From an uncultured Eubacteriales bacterium (lineage in GTDB: Bacteria; Bacillota; Clostridia; Oscillospirales; Acutalibacteraceae), in the NCBI GenBank assembly GCA_900316925.1, contig ONEU01000182.1, positions 1 to 23,068 on the forward strand: a DNA stretch of 23,068 nt, written 5' to 3'. Positions 14,827 through 22,161 of this stretch are shown here, piece after piece; the stretch's first letter is position 1; each line of letters starts with the position of its first letter. The position numbers were made by a program, and so were the translations under genes. A model generated the notes under the pieces. It had not been told where the DNA came from. It made no database searches and worked only from the letters and a program-made list of their open reading frames with translations.

Positions 14827-16245
14827 ATGTCTGAGTTACACGATGAATGCGGTGTTTTCGGAATTTTTTCCAATGACTCTTCTGTTGATATCGTCGAAGA
14901 AACCTATCTGTCGCTCTATGCCCTGCAGCACCGGGGACAGATCGGCGCAGGTATCGCCGTCAACAATAACGGCAATATCATCTACCATAAGGATTTCGGC
15001 ATGATCCCCGAAGCGCTGCCGGAGCAGGAGCTGACAAGACTCGGTACCGGCAGGATTGCGATCGGTCATGTCAAATACTCGGCCGGGGAACAGGTCGATC
15101 ACGAAAATCTGGCACCCCTTGTCATGCGCTATATCAAAGGACAGCTTGCCCTTTGCATGAACGGTGCGCTGACCAATTACCATGAGCTGAAGGAACAGCT
15201 CAATCAGGGTGCCGCTATTTTCCAGAGCAACGGCGACACGGAAGTGATTGCCTATCTGGTGGCCAGAGCGAGAATAGACGCCTCCTCCATTGAAGAAGCG
15301 GTCCAGCAGGCTGTCAGCAAGCTCAGAGGTGCGTATGCCGTGGTACTGATGTCCCCCAGCAAGCTGATCGGTGTCCGTGATCCCATGGGCATCCGTCCGC
15401 TCTGCTACGGCAGGATCGGCAGCAGCTATGTGATTGCCTCCGAGTCCTGCGTGTTTGACAGCATGGGCGGTGAATTTATCCGTGATATCCGGCCCGGTGA
15501 GATGCTCGTCATTGACAGCGACGGCGTACACAGCTATCCGTCGGAGCAGATCGGCAAGACGGCGCTGTGTATGTTTGAATACGTCTTTTTCTCACGCCCC
15601 GACAGTGTGGTGGACGGTGTGTCCGTCAATCTTGCCCGTCAGCGTGCCGGCAGGTTCCTGGCACAGCAGCACCCTGTGGAGGCTGATCTCGTCTGCGGCG
15701 TACCCGACTGCGGCATTGAATCCGCCATCGGCTATGCAATGGAATCCGGCATTCCTTATGCCACGGGCCTGATCAAGAACAAATATATCGGCCGTGCGTT
15801 CAACGACCGCAAGAAAAACTCGGAATACCTCATGCGGATCAAGCTGAATGCATTGAAGAACAATGTGGACGGCAAGCGTGTGATCGTCATAGATGATTCC
15901 ATCGTAAAGGGCAAGACTGCCAGGCATATCGTGGAACTGCTCCGCAGCGCCGGCGCCAGAGAGGTGCACATGCGGATTGCATCCCCGCCGTTTATCAGTC
16001 CGTGCTATCTGACCAGTGATTCCACCTCTAAAAACAAACTGATTGCTTCCACCATGAACGTGGAAGAGATGTGCCGCTATATGGGAGCAGATTCTCTCGG
16101 CTTCCTGTCGGTGGAGTGTATGAAGGAGATTGCCCGGGAATGTCAGCTTGATTTCTGCGACGCCTGCTTTACAGGCAACTATCCGCTGAGTATCTCCGAC
16201 ACCTCCAGGGAGGATAAGTATTCCAGGAAAATTGAAACGATATAA
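14827..16245 (+). CDS. purF: PurF, amidophosphoribosyltransferase (Bacillus-type)
   Basis: A 472-residue enzyme for the first committed purine step: PRPP plus glutamine gives phosphoribosylamine. An N-terminal seven-residue propeptide (MSELHDE) precedes the nucleophile C8 of CGVFGIF, followed by LQHRGQIGAG of the glutaminase domain. The phosphoribosyltransferase domain carries VCGVPDCGIESAIGYA and the PRPP loop VIVIDDSIVKGKT. The C-terminal CDACFTG, with additional Cys residues earlier, fits the 4Fe-4S ligands of the Bacillus-type enzyme, so oxygen-sensitive turnover is expected in this anaerobe. Start is ATG behind AATAAGGAG. purM begins 17 bp downstream. Confidence 0.97.
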   Translation: MSELHDECGVFGIFSNDSSVDIVEETYLSLYALQHRGQIGAGIAVNNNGNIIYHKDFGMIPEALPEQELTRLGTGRIAIGHVKYSAGEQVDHENLAPLVMRYIKGQLALCMNGALTNYHELKEQLNQGAAIFQSNGDTEVIAYLVARARIDASSIEEAVQQAVSKLRGAYAVVLMSPSKLIGVRDPMGIRPLCYGRIGSSYVIASESCVFDSMGGEFIRDIRPGEMLVIDSDGVHSYPSEQIGKTALCMFEYVFFSRPDSVVDGVSVNLARQRAGRFLAQQHPVEADLVCGVPDCGIESAIGYAMESGIPYATGLIKNKYIGRAFNDRKKNSEYLMRIKLNALKNNVDGKRVIVIDDSIVKGKTARHIVELLRSAGAREVHMRIASPPFISPCYLTSDSTSKNKLIASTMNVEEMCRYMGADSLGFLSVECMKEIARECQLDFCDACFTGNYPLSISDTSREDKYSRKIETI

Positions 16246-16262
16246 CAATTGGGAGGCATATT

Positions 16263-17300
16263 ATGAAAAGCTTTAGTGACAGCTATAAGGCAGCCGGCGT
16301 TGACGTAACCGCAGGTTACAGATCGGTAGAGCTGATGAAGGAGTATGTAGCCAGAACCATGACCAAGGGTGTGCTGTCGGGAATCGGCGGCTTCGGCGGA
16401 CTGTTTGAGCTTGACACCACCGGTATTCAGAAGCCTGTGCTGGTATCCGGCACGGACGGTGTGGGCACCAAGATCAAGCTCGCTTTTTTGATGGACAAGC
16501 ACGACACGGTCGGTATCGACTGTGTGGCCATGTGTGTCAATGACATTATCTGCTGCGGCGCAAAACCGCAGTTCTTCCTTGATTATATTGCAATCGGCAA
16601 GAATTATCCCGAGAAGGTCGCAAAGATCGTCTCCGGTGTGGCAGAGGGCTGTGTACAGAGCGGCTGTGCGCTGATCGGCGGTGAGACAGCCGAGCATCCC
16701 GGTCTGATGCCGGTGGATGAATATGACCTCGCCGGTTTTGCCGTTGGTGTGGTGGACAAGGACAAGATCCTGCAGCCCGACACCCAGAAGGCAGGGGATG
16801 TGATGATTGCGATCAAGTCAAGCGGTGTTCATTCCAACGGCTTCTCACTGGTGCGTAAGGTTTTCAGCATCAACGAAGCAACGGTTGGTATGTATTTTGA
16901 CGAGATTGGCACCACTCTCGGCGAGTGCCTGCTGACTCCTACCAGAATTTATGTGAAGGCCATCATGTCGCTGATCGACAGCGTGACCGTCAAGTCTGTC
17001 TCTCACATCACCGGCGGCGGCTTCTACGAGAACATTCCCCGTTCACTGCCCAAGGGACTGTCTGCTAAGATCAGACGTTCTGACGTGCAGGTACTGCCCA
17101 TCTTCGATCTGATTGCCAAGACAGGCAATATTCCCGAGAGAGATATGTTCAACACCTTCAATATGGGCGTGGGCATGATCGTTGTCGTTGATCCCGCAGA
17201 CGCTGACAAAGCCATCGCATCCCTGAAAGCCTCCGGTGAGGACGCCTACGTCCTGGGTGAGCTGGTAGAGAGCGATGAAGGCGTGATCATTGAATACTGA
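16263..17300 (+). CDS. purM: PurM, phosphoribosylformylglycinamidine cyclo-ligase (AIR synthetase)
   Basis: A 345-residue enzyme that closes the imidazole ring: FGAM plus ATP gives AIR. It shows the PurM-fold signatures SYKAAGVDVTAGYRSVELMK at the N terminus, GGFGGLFEL, VSGTDGVGTKIKLA (61-74), the metal/ATP segment CVNDIICCGAKPQFFLDY (91-108), GGETAEHPGLMP and HSNGFSLVRKV. Length is typical. The ATG follows TTGGGAGG at about 7 nt. It sits between purF and purN with short gaps. Confidence 0.97.
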   Translation: MKSFSDSYKAAGVDVTAGYRSVELMKEYVARTMTKGVLSGIGGFGGLFELDTTGIQKPVLVSGTDGVGTKIKLAFLMDKHDTVGIDCVAMCVNDIICCGAKPQFFLDYIAIGKNYPEKVAKIVSGVAEGCVQSGCALIGGETAEHPGLMPVDEYDLAGFAVGVVDKDKILQPDTQKAGDVMIAIKSSGVHSNGFSLVRKVFSINEATVGMYFDEIGTTLGECLLTPTRIYVKAIMSLIDSVTVKSVSHITGGGFYENIPRSLPKGLSAKIRRSDVQVLPIFDLIAKTGNIPERDMFNTFNMGVGMIVVVDPADADKAIASLKASGEDAYVLGELVESDEGVIIEY

Positions 17301-17325
17301 TTCTTTGCCGAAAGGAAGAACACAC

Positions 17326-17952
17326 ATGAAAAATATAGTCGTGCTGGTCTCAGGCGGCGGCACTAACCTCCAGGCGCTGATCGACGCCCAGGAAAGCGGC
17401 CTGATCGCAAACGGCAGGATCACCTGTGTCATTGCCTCAAAGCCGGGTGTGTACGCTTTGGAAAGAGCAAAGAACCACCGGATTCCCACCAGGGTCATTG
17501 CCCGCAAGGATTATACTGACGTGATCGCATACAGCCAGGCAATCCTGGACGCCCTGAACGAAGAAAAGGCTGATCTGGTGGTATATGCAGGCTTTATGAC
17601 CATCCTGGATGAGCTTGTCTGCAAGGCCTATCCCTATCAGATGATGAACGTCCATCCGGCACTGATCCCAAGCTTCTGCGGCAAGGGGTATTACGGTCTG
17701 CGGGTGCATGAGGAGGCTCTGAAAAAGGGTGTGAAGGTCACGGGCGCAACCGTCCATTTTGTCACAGAGGTCTGTGACGGCGGCCCGATCATCCTGCAGA
17801 AAGCCGTTGCGGTAGAGGATGACGATACCCCCGAAGTATTACAGAAACGAGTGATGGAGCAGGCGGAGTGGAAGATATTGCCGCAGGCTGTCTCCCTTTT
17901 CTGTGACGATAAACTGATCGTCAAGGACGATCGGGTTAGCATCAAAAAATAA
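17326..17952 (+). CDS. purN: PurN, phosphoribosylglycinamide formyltransferase
   Basis: A 208-residue folate-dependent GAR transformylase (GAR to FGAR using 10-formyl-tetrahydrofolate). The N-terminal VLVSGGGTNLQALID is the GAR phosphate-binding loop. The catalytic triad Asn-His-Asp is visible as N108 and H110 in MMNVHPALIPSF and D151 in EVCDGGPIILQ. The start chosen (17326) has AAAGGAAGA upstream; a longer reading frame overlapping purM by a few codons lacks a comparable site. The PurO-type cyclohydrolase starts 20 bp after its stop. Confidence 0.96.
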   Translation: MKNIVVLVSGGGTNLQALIDAQESGLIANGRITCVIASKPGVYALERAKNHRIPTRVIARKDYTDVIAYSQAILDALNEEKADLVVYAGFMTILDELVCKAYPYQMMNVHPALIPSFCGKGYYGLRVHEEALKKGVKVTGATVHFVTEVCDGGPIILQKAVAVEDDDTPEVLQKRVMEQAEWKILPQAVSLFCDDKLIVKDDRVSIKK

Positions 17953-17972
17953 CCTTGAAAGGAACTGATGAC

Positions 17973-18680
17973 ATGACAGAGCTGACAGCAGAAATCGCCT
18001 CCACCACCTATCCCGGCAGAGGCATTATCATCGGCAGAAGTGCAGACGGCAAGAAAGCCGTCACCGGCTACTTCATCATGGGAAGAAGCGAAAACAGCCG
18101 CAACCGTGTATTTGTGGCAGAGGGAAAGGACCTGAAGACCCAGGCCTTCGACCCCTCCAAGCTGGTAGACCCCTCACTTATTATCTATGCACCCGTGCGT
18201 ACCCTTGAAAACGCCACCATCGTTACCAACGGTGACCAGACCGATACCATCCGTGATTTCATCCTGGCCGGCAAGACCTTTGAGGAAGCACTCCGTACCC
18301 GTACTTTTGAGCCCGATCCGCCGAACTTCACACCGAGGATTTCCGGTATCATGGAATTTAAGGACGGTGACTTTTCCTACAAGCTGTCCATCCTGAAGAG
18401 CAACTGCGGCAGAGAAGCATCCGCCCTGCGTTTCTTCTTTGAATATGTCCAGCCCGTAGCCGGAGAGGGTCATTTCATCCATACCTACAAATGCGACGGC
18501 AACCCGATCCCGTCTTTTGAAGGCGAGCCGACCCTCGTGAACATCGAAGGGGATATCGACACCTTCACCAACAACGTCTGGACATCCCTGAATCAGGATA
18601 ACAAAGTCTCCCTCTACACCAGGTTCACCGATCTTGCAACCGGCGAATATGAGGAGAGAATCATCAATAAAAACCAATAA
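17973..18680 (+). CDS. purO: PurO-type IMP cyclohydrolase
   Basis: A 235-residue protein of the PurO/COG3363 type, which closes FAICAR to IMP, the last step of the pathway; the family was first known from methanogens and has an Ntn-hydrolase fold unrelated to the usual PurH N domain. Visible family blocks: TTYPGRGIIIGRS (11-23), YFIMGRSENSRNRVF (33-47), TNGDQTDTI (85-93), EPDPPNFTPRISGI (113-126) and GEGHFIHTY (164-172). Start ATG follows GAAAGGAAC. Context supports the role: the nearby AICAR transformylase lacks the cyclohydrolase half of bifunctional PurH. Its 3' end recurs in decayed form about 460 bp downstream (see the repeat entries). Confidence 0.92.
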   Translation: MTELTAEIASTTYPGRGIIIGRSADGKKAVTGYFIMGRSENSRNRVFVAEGKDLKTQAFDPSKLVDPSLIIYAPVRTLENATIVTNGDQTDTIRDFILAGKTFEEALRTRTFEPDPPNFTPRISGIMEFKDGDFSYKLSILKSNCGREASALRFFFEYVQPVAGEGHFIHTYKCDGNPIPSFEGEPTLVNIEGDIDTFTNNVWTSLNQDNKVSLYTRFTDLATGEYEERIINKNQ

Positions 18681-18705
18681 GTAATGAGCTTGACCTGAAA
18701 TGCTG
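18630..18705 (+). repeat. Imperfect direct repeat, upstream copy (purO 3' end plus remnant of AICAR-transformylase 5' end)
   Basis: Bases 18630-18678 match 19089-19137 without gaps at 43 of 49 positions. The match continues weakly through 18679-18688 (versus 19138-19147, which holds the ribosome binding site of the next gene). It then resumes at 18689-18701 versus 19168-19180, with one mismatch in 13, after a 20-bp gap. The missing 20 bp remove the start codon, and their ends share ATGAG/AGGAG microhomology. So this copy ends in a dead piece of the AICAR-transformylase start. Confidence 0.85.
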
Positions 18706-18727
18706 ATAGTGAAATAAAGGAGTGACG

Positions 18728-18982
18728 ATGATGAAAAAACCTAAAAAAAACGTGTACGACACAGAGAATACGGCACCTGGAACCGCAGCGTCTGAAACTA
18801 CTATAGATGAGGCTGAGTATGATATCACAAAACCCGTCGAAAACCCTACTGCACAGGATCTGGTGGAAGTAGAGGCATTTAATGCAGATCTTAGATACAG
18901 TGAGTATCAGCGCCGAATTAAGGCTGGAGAGTTGACAGAGGCAGATATACACATTAGAAAGTTATTAGGACTTCCTATTTGA
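18728..18982 (+). CDS. Orphan small protein inserted in the purine operon, function unknown
   Basis: An 84-residue hydrophilic ORF that I do not recognise. The first half is lysine-, threonine- and acid-rich and looks disordered (MMKKPKKNVYDTENT, then TIDEAEYDITKPVEN); the second half looks helical (QDLVEVEAFNADLRYSEYQR, then AGELTEADIHIRKLLGLPI). No signal peptide, membrane segment or cysteine is seen. AAGGAG lies 5 nt before the first ATG and 8 nt before the next, so translation is plausible. Codon use differs from its neighbours: ATA for Ile and consecutive TTA for Leu, in visibly AT-richer DNA. It is flanked by copies of the purO/AICAR-transformylase junction, suggesting acquisition by insertion. 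Confidence 0.55.
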   Translation: MMKKPKKNVYDTENTAPGTAASETTIDEAEYDITKPVENPTAQDLVEVEAFNADLRYSEYQRRIKAGELTEADIHIRKLLGLPI

Positions 18983-19076
18983 ATGGAAATGATACTCTGG
19001 AAAAAAGTGCTGAAAGTCCAGGGCTGTTCGCCCCATGATTCATTATCTATTCACCCGTGCTCACCCCTACCTTTTA

Positions 19077-19137
19077 GCCCGATCCGCTGATCTTTCTACC
19101 GGCGGATATCAGAAAAGAATCATCAATAAAAACCAAT
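19077..19137 (+). pseudogene. Decayed copy of the purO 3' end
   Basis: In frame, this stretch reads ARSADLSTGGYQKRIINKNQ, against TRFTDLATGEYEERIINKNQ at the C terminus of the PurO-type protein. It has no start of its own and continues past the original stop position into the next gene's leader. It is a fragment of about 20 codons with several non-synonymous changes. Sequence from 18983 to about 19076 holds a small GGGC/GCCC hairpin (19021-19033) without a T run and nothing else I can name. Confidence 0.65.
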
Positions 19138-19187
19138 TTGTAAGGAGTTTTTATCATGGCAAATGAGCTTGAACTGAAATATGGCTG
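19089..19187 (+). repeat. Imperfect direct repeat, downstream copy (purO remnant plus intact AICAR-transformylase start)
   Basis: Partner of 18630-18705. This copy keeps the functional AAGGAG (19142-19147) and ATG (19156) of the AICAR transformylase gene, while its purO half is the degraded one. Together the copies bracket about 380 bp holding the orphan ORF. Confidence 0.85.
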
Positions 19188-20334
19188 CAACCCCAATCAG
19201 AAGCCTTCCCGTATCTATATGCAGGACGGCTCCGAGCTGCCTGTTACCGTTCTCAACGGCAGACCCGGTTATATCAATTTCCTGGATGCTTTCAACAGCT
19301 GGCAGCTTGTCTCTGAGCTGAAAGCCGCCACCGGTCTCCCGGCTGCCGCATCCTTCAAGCACGTCAGTCCTGCCGGTGCTGCTGTGGCTACGGAGCTTTC
19401 CGATACCCTGAAAAAGATCTATTTCGTGGATGATCTGGAGCTTTCTCCGATCGCCAGCGCTTATGCCAAAGCAAGAGGCGCTGACAGGATGTCCTCCTAC
19501 GGCGACTGGGTGGCCCTGTCCGATACCTGCGACAAGCAAACGGCACTGCTCCTGCAGAGAGAGGTTTCCGACGGTATCATCGCTCCCGGTTACACCGATG
19601 AAGCTCTGGAGATCCTCAAATCCAAGCGCAAGGGTACCTACAACGTCGTCAAGATTGACGCTGATTACAAGCCTGCCGCCATCGAGCACAAGCAGGTATA
19701 CGGTATTACCTTCGAGCAGGGCAGGAATGACCTGAGAATTGACGAAGAGATGCTCAAGAATATCGTTACTGAAAACAAGGAGCTGACGGAAGAGGCCAAG
19801 CGTGACCTGATCATCGCTCTGATCACCCTGAAATACACCCAGTCCAACTCCGTCTGCTATGCTAAGGACGGACAGGCTATCGGTGTGGGTGCCGGACAGC
19901 AGTCCCGTATCCACTGCACCCGTCTTGCCGGCAACAAGGCAGATATCTGGTATCTCCGTCAGTGTCCGAAGGTGCTGGCACTGCCCTTCAAGGCAGATAT
20001 CCGCCGTCCTGACAGAGACAACACCATTGATGTCTACATCTCCGATGATTATGAGGATGTACTGGCTGATGGCGTATGGGAGCAGTTCTTCACCACCAAG
20101 CCCGAACCGCTCACCAAGGAAGAGAAGAAAGCATGGTTGGCTACCTTCAGCGGTGTTTCTCTCGGTTCCGATGCATTCTTCCCCTTTGGTGACAACATTG
20201 AGCGTGCCAAGAGAAGCGGCGTACAGTACATTGCACAGCCCGGCGGCTCTATCCGTGACGACAATGTCATCGACACCTGCAATAAGTACAACATGACTAT
20301 GGCCTTCACCGGGATCCGTCTGTTCCATCATTGA
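19156..20334 (+). CDS. purH: Free-standing AICAR transformylase (PurH C-terminal domain type)
   Basis: A 392-residue phosphoribosylaminoimidazolecarboxamide formyltransferase (AICAR to FAICAR with 10-formyl-tetrahydrofolate). It contains only the transformylase domain: LELKYGCNPNQKPSRI at the N terminus, the catalytic Lys-His pair K68-H69 in SFKHVSPAGAA, ARGADRMSSYGDWVALSD, REVSDGIIAPGY, YTQSNSVCYAKDG, GAGQQSRIHCTRLAG, SDAFFPFGDNI and the C-terminal LFHH. The cyclohydrolase half of bifunctional PurH is absent; the PurO-type gene upstream supplies it. The motifs are closer to the vertebrate ATIC domain than to typical bacterial PurH. AAGGAG lies 8 nt before the ATG. purD begins 16 bp after its stop. 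Confidence 0.93.
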   Translation: MANELELKYGCNPNQKPSRIYMQDGSELPVTVLNGRPGYINFLDAFNSWQLVSELKAATGLPAAASFKHVSPAGAAVATELSDTLKKIYFVDDLELSPIASAYAKARGADRMSSYGDWVALSDTCDKQTALLLQREVSDGIIAPGYTDEALEILKSKRKGTYNVVKIDADYKPAAIEHKQVYGITFEQGRNDLRIDEEMLKNIVTENKELTEEAKRDLIIALITLKYTQSNSVCYAKDGQAIGVGAGQQSRIHCTRLAGNKADIWYLRQCPKVLALPFKADIRRPDRDNTIDVYISDDYEDVLADGVWEQFFTTKPEPLTKEEKKAWLATFSGVSLGSDAFFPFGDNIERAKRSGVQYIAQPGGSIRDDNVIDTCNKYNMTMAFTGIRLFHH

Positions 20335-20350
20335 TAGGGGAGGAAGCAAC

Positions 20351-21616
20351 ATGAGAATACTGGTAATCGGCAGCGGCGGGCGTGAACACGCCATCATCCG
20401 CAAGCTGAAAGAAAGCCCCAAGGTGGATAAGATCTATGCCGCCCCCGGTAACGGCGGTATTGCCAAGGACGCCACCTGTGTGGATATCGGCGTTATGGAC
20501 AAAGAGAAGATTGTGGCATTTTCCAAGGAGAATGCGATTGATCTGGTATTTGTAGCTCCTGACGATCCGCTGGCTGCGGGCATGGTAGACACCCTGATTG
20601 CAAACGGCATCCGTGCCTTTGGTCCCCGTGCCAATGCCGCCATCATTGAGAGCAGCAAGGTCTTTTCCAAGAACCTGATGAAGAAATACCATATTCCGAC
20701 GGCAGACTATGAGGTATTTGACGATCCTGCCAAGGCAATTGCCTATATTGAGGAGAGAAACAAATACCCCGTTGTCATCAAGGCTGACGGTCTGGCTCTG
20801 GGCAAGGGCGTGATTATTGCTCAGACACAGAAGGAGGCAAGAGACGCTGTCAAGGAGATCATGGAGGACAAGAAATTCGGTGATTCCGGCAACAATGTTG
20901 TAGTAGAGGAATTTCTGACGGGACCGGAGGTATCCGTACTGGCGTTTACAGACGGCATGGTACTGGAGCCGATGGTATCCTCCAAGGATCATAAGCGTGC
21001 CGACGACAACGACGAGGGACTCAACACCGGCGGTATGGGCACCATCAGTCCCAATCCTTACTATACACCCGAGATTGCCGAGATCTGCCGCAAGACGATC
21101 TTCGAGCCGACGGTTGCCGCCATGAACAGCGAGAACCGCACCTTCAAGGGATGTCTGTACTTTGGACTGATGATTACCCCCGACGGTCCAAAGGTCATTG
21201 AATACAACGCCCGTTTCGGCGATCCGGAAGCTCAGGTGGTACTGCCCCGGCTGAAAACCGATCTCGTCGATATTCTGGAAGCCGTCATTGACGAGAGACT
21301 TTCCCAGCTCACCATCGAGTGGAAAGAAGAAGCCACCGCCTGCGTGGTCATGGCATCCGGCGGATATCCGCTGGCTTATGAGAAGGGGAAGGAGATTACC
21401 GGTCTGGACGAAGACGGACAGCTTCCCAGTGTAGAGATCTTCCATGCCGGCACGAAGCTGGAAAGCGGCCGGTTCTTCACCAACGGCGGACGTGTGCTTG
21501 GTGTGACAGCCGAAGCCAAAACCCTTGACGAAGCCCTTGACAAGGCTTATGCCGCCGTCAAAAAGATCAGCTTTGAGGGCGCGCATTACCGTACCGATAT
21601 CGGCAGAACAAAATAA
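20351..21616 (+). CDS. purD: PurD, phosphoribosylamine-glycine ligase (GAR synthetase)
   Basis: A 421-residue ATP-grasp enzyme joining glycine to phosphoribosylamine, the second pathway step. The N domain shows ILVIGSGGREHAIIRKL and the PGNGGIAKDA loop. The ATP-grasp core shows YPVVIKADGLALGKGVIIA, the VVVEEFLTGPEVSVLAFTDG strand and FNTGGMGTISPNPYY-like LNTGGMGTISPNPYY. The metal-binding end is KVIEYNARFGDPEAQVVLPRL. Length is typical. Start ATG follows GGGGAGG. Last gene of the purine operon; a terminator starts 6 bp after its stop. Confidence 0.97.
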   Translation: MRILVIGSGGREHAIIRKLKESPKVDKIYAAPGNGGIAKDATCVDIGVMDKEKIVAFSKENAIDLVFVAPDDPLAAGMVDTLIANGIRAFGPRANAAIIESSKVFSKNLMKKYHIPTADYEVFDDPAKAIAYIEERNKYPVVIKADGLALGKGVIIAQTQKEARDAVKEIMEDKKFGDSGNNVVVEEFLTGPEVSVLAFTDGMVLEPMVSSKDHKRADDNDEGLNTGGMGTISPNPYYTPEIAEICRKTIFEPTVAAMNSENRTFKGCLYFGLMITPDGPKVIEYNARFGDPEAQVVLPRLKTDLVDILEAVIDERLSQLTIEWKEEATACVVMASGGYPLAYEKGKEITGLDEDGQLPSVEIFHAGTKLESGRFFTNGGRVLGVTAEAKTLDEALDKAYAAVKKISFEGAHYRTDIGRTK

Positions 21617-21621
21617 CGCAG

Positions 21622-21663
21622 CATTCCGGATGAGGCAGCCCGCTTCATCCGGAATGATTTTTT
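21622..21663 (+). terminator. Rho-independent terminator of the purine operon
   Basis: A perfect 12-bp stem (CATTCCGGATGA, 21622-21633, with 21645-21656), an 11-nt loop, then ATTTTTT. It insulates the purine operon from groESL. Confidence 0.92.
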
Positions 21664-21732
21664 CTGTGGCGGCATAAAATGAATCAGAGCCGCTCATACA
21701 GGAAAAAACTTGAAAAAAGTTTCAAATAAGGC

Positions 21733-21761
21733 TTGATTTTTTCAGCAAAAGAGTATACAAT
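21733..21761 (+). promoter_or_regulatory. Sigma-A promoter of groESL
   Basis: TTGATT (21733-21738), 17-bp spacer, TACAAT (21756-21761). The -10 lies inside the left arm of the extended CIRCE palindrome, and the start point would fall in CIRCE itself. Confidence 0.8.
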
Positions 21762-21803
21762 ATGTTTAGCACTCAAGGAAAGAGAGTGCTAAACATATTG
21801 TAT
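21755..21803. promoter_or_regulatory. CIRCE operator (HrcA site), extended palindrome
   Basis: The core TTAGCACTC (21766-21774), N9, GAGTGCTAA (21784-21792) matches the CIRCE consensus exactly. Perfect symmetry extends 11 more bases on each side, giving 20-bp arms (21755-21774 and 21784-21803). The extra arm includes the -10 hexamer. HrcA repression of groESL is established for this element. The DNA would also form a long hairpin in RNA. Confidence 0.97.
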
Positions 21804-21842
21804 CAATTACATTCTAACATTGCTTAAAGGAGGCAATATATT

Positions 21843-22127
21843 ATGACGATCAAACCTTTGCTTGACAGAGTGGTTGTCAAGGCCGAAGAGGCAGAAGAAA
21901 CCACCAAGAGCGGTATCGTGCTCACAGCCGCTTCCCAGGAGAAGCCCCAGTTTGCTACTATCGTAGCAGTCGGTCCCGGCGGAATGGTTGACGGCAATGA
22001 AGTTTCCATGTTCGTCAAGGTGGGCGATAAAGTTATCACCAGCAGATATTCCGGCACAGATGTGAAGCTCGACGGCGAGGAGTATTCCATTGTACGTCAG
22101 TCCGATATTCTGGCTATCGTAGAGTAA
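21843..22127 (+). CDS. groES: GroES co-chaperonin (Hsp10)
   Basis: A 94-residue lid of the GroEL chamber. It shows IKPLLDRVVVKAEEAEETTKSGIVL, with the mobile loop (about 17-34) that docks on GroEL, then VGPGG, VKVGDKVI and the C-terminal YSIVRQSDILAIVE. AAAGGAGG lies about 10 nt before the ATG. It is the first gene of the HrcA-controlled operon; groEL follows after 34 bp. Confidence 0.98.
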   Translation: MTIKPLLDRVVVKAEEAEETTKSGIVLTAASQEKPQFATIVAVGPGGMVDGNEVSMFVKVGDKVITSRYSGTDVKLDGEEYSIVRQSDILAIVE

Positions 22128-22161
22128 TTCAAAACAAAAAGGAAAACGGAGGTACACAATC

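Noticed and set aside
19021..19033. Small GGGC/GCCC hairpin after the orphan ORF as a terminator
   Set aside because: Only four base pairs and no following T run; termination here would also cut off the last two purine genes.
18630..19187. Insertion sequence or transposon with terminal inverted repeats
   Set aside because: The flanks are direct, gene-derived and imperfect; no transposase or inverted termini are seen.
19123..21697. - strand open frames of 432 and 463 codons opposite the AICAR transformylase and purD
   Set aside because: Shadow frames over two clear enzymes; they also cross the purO repeat and the terminator, which real genes here would not.
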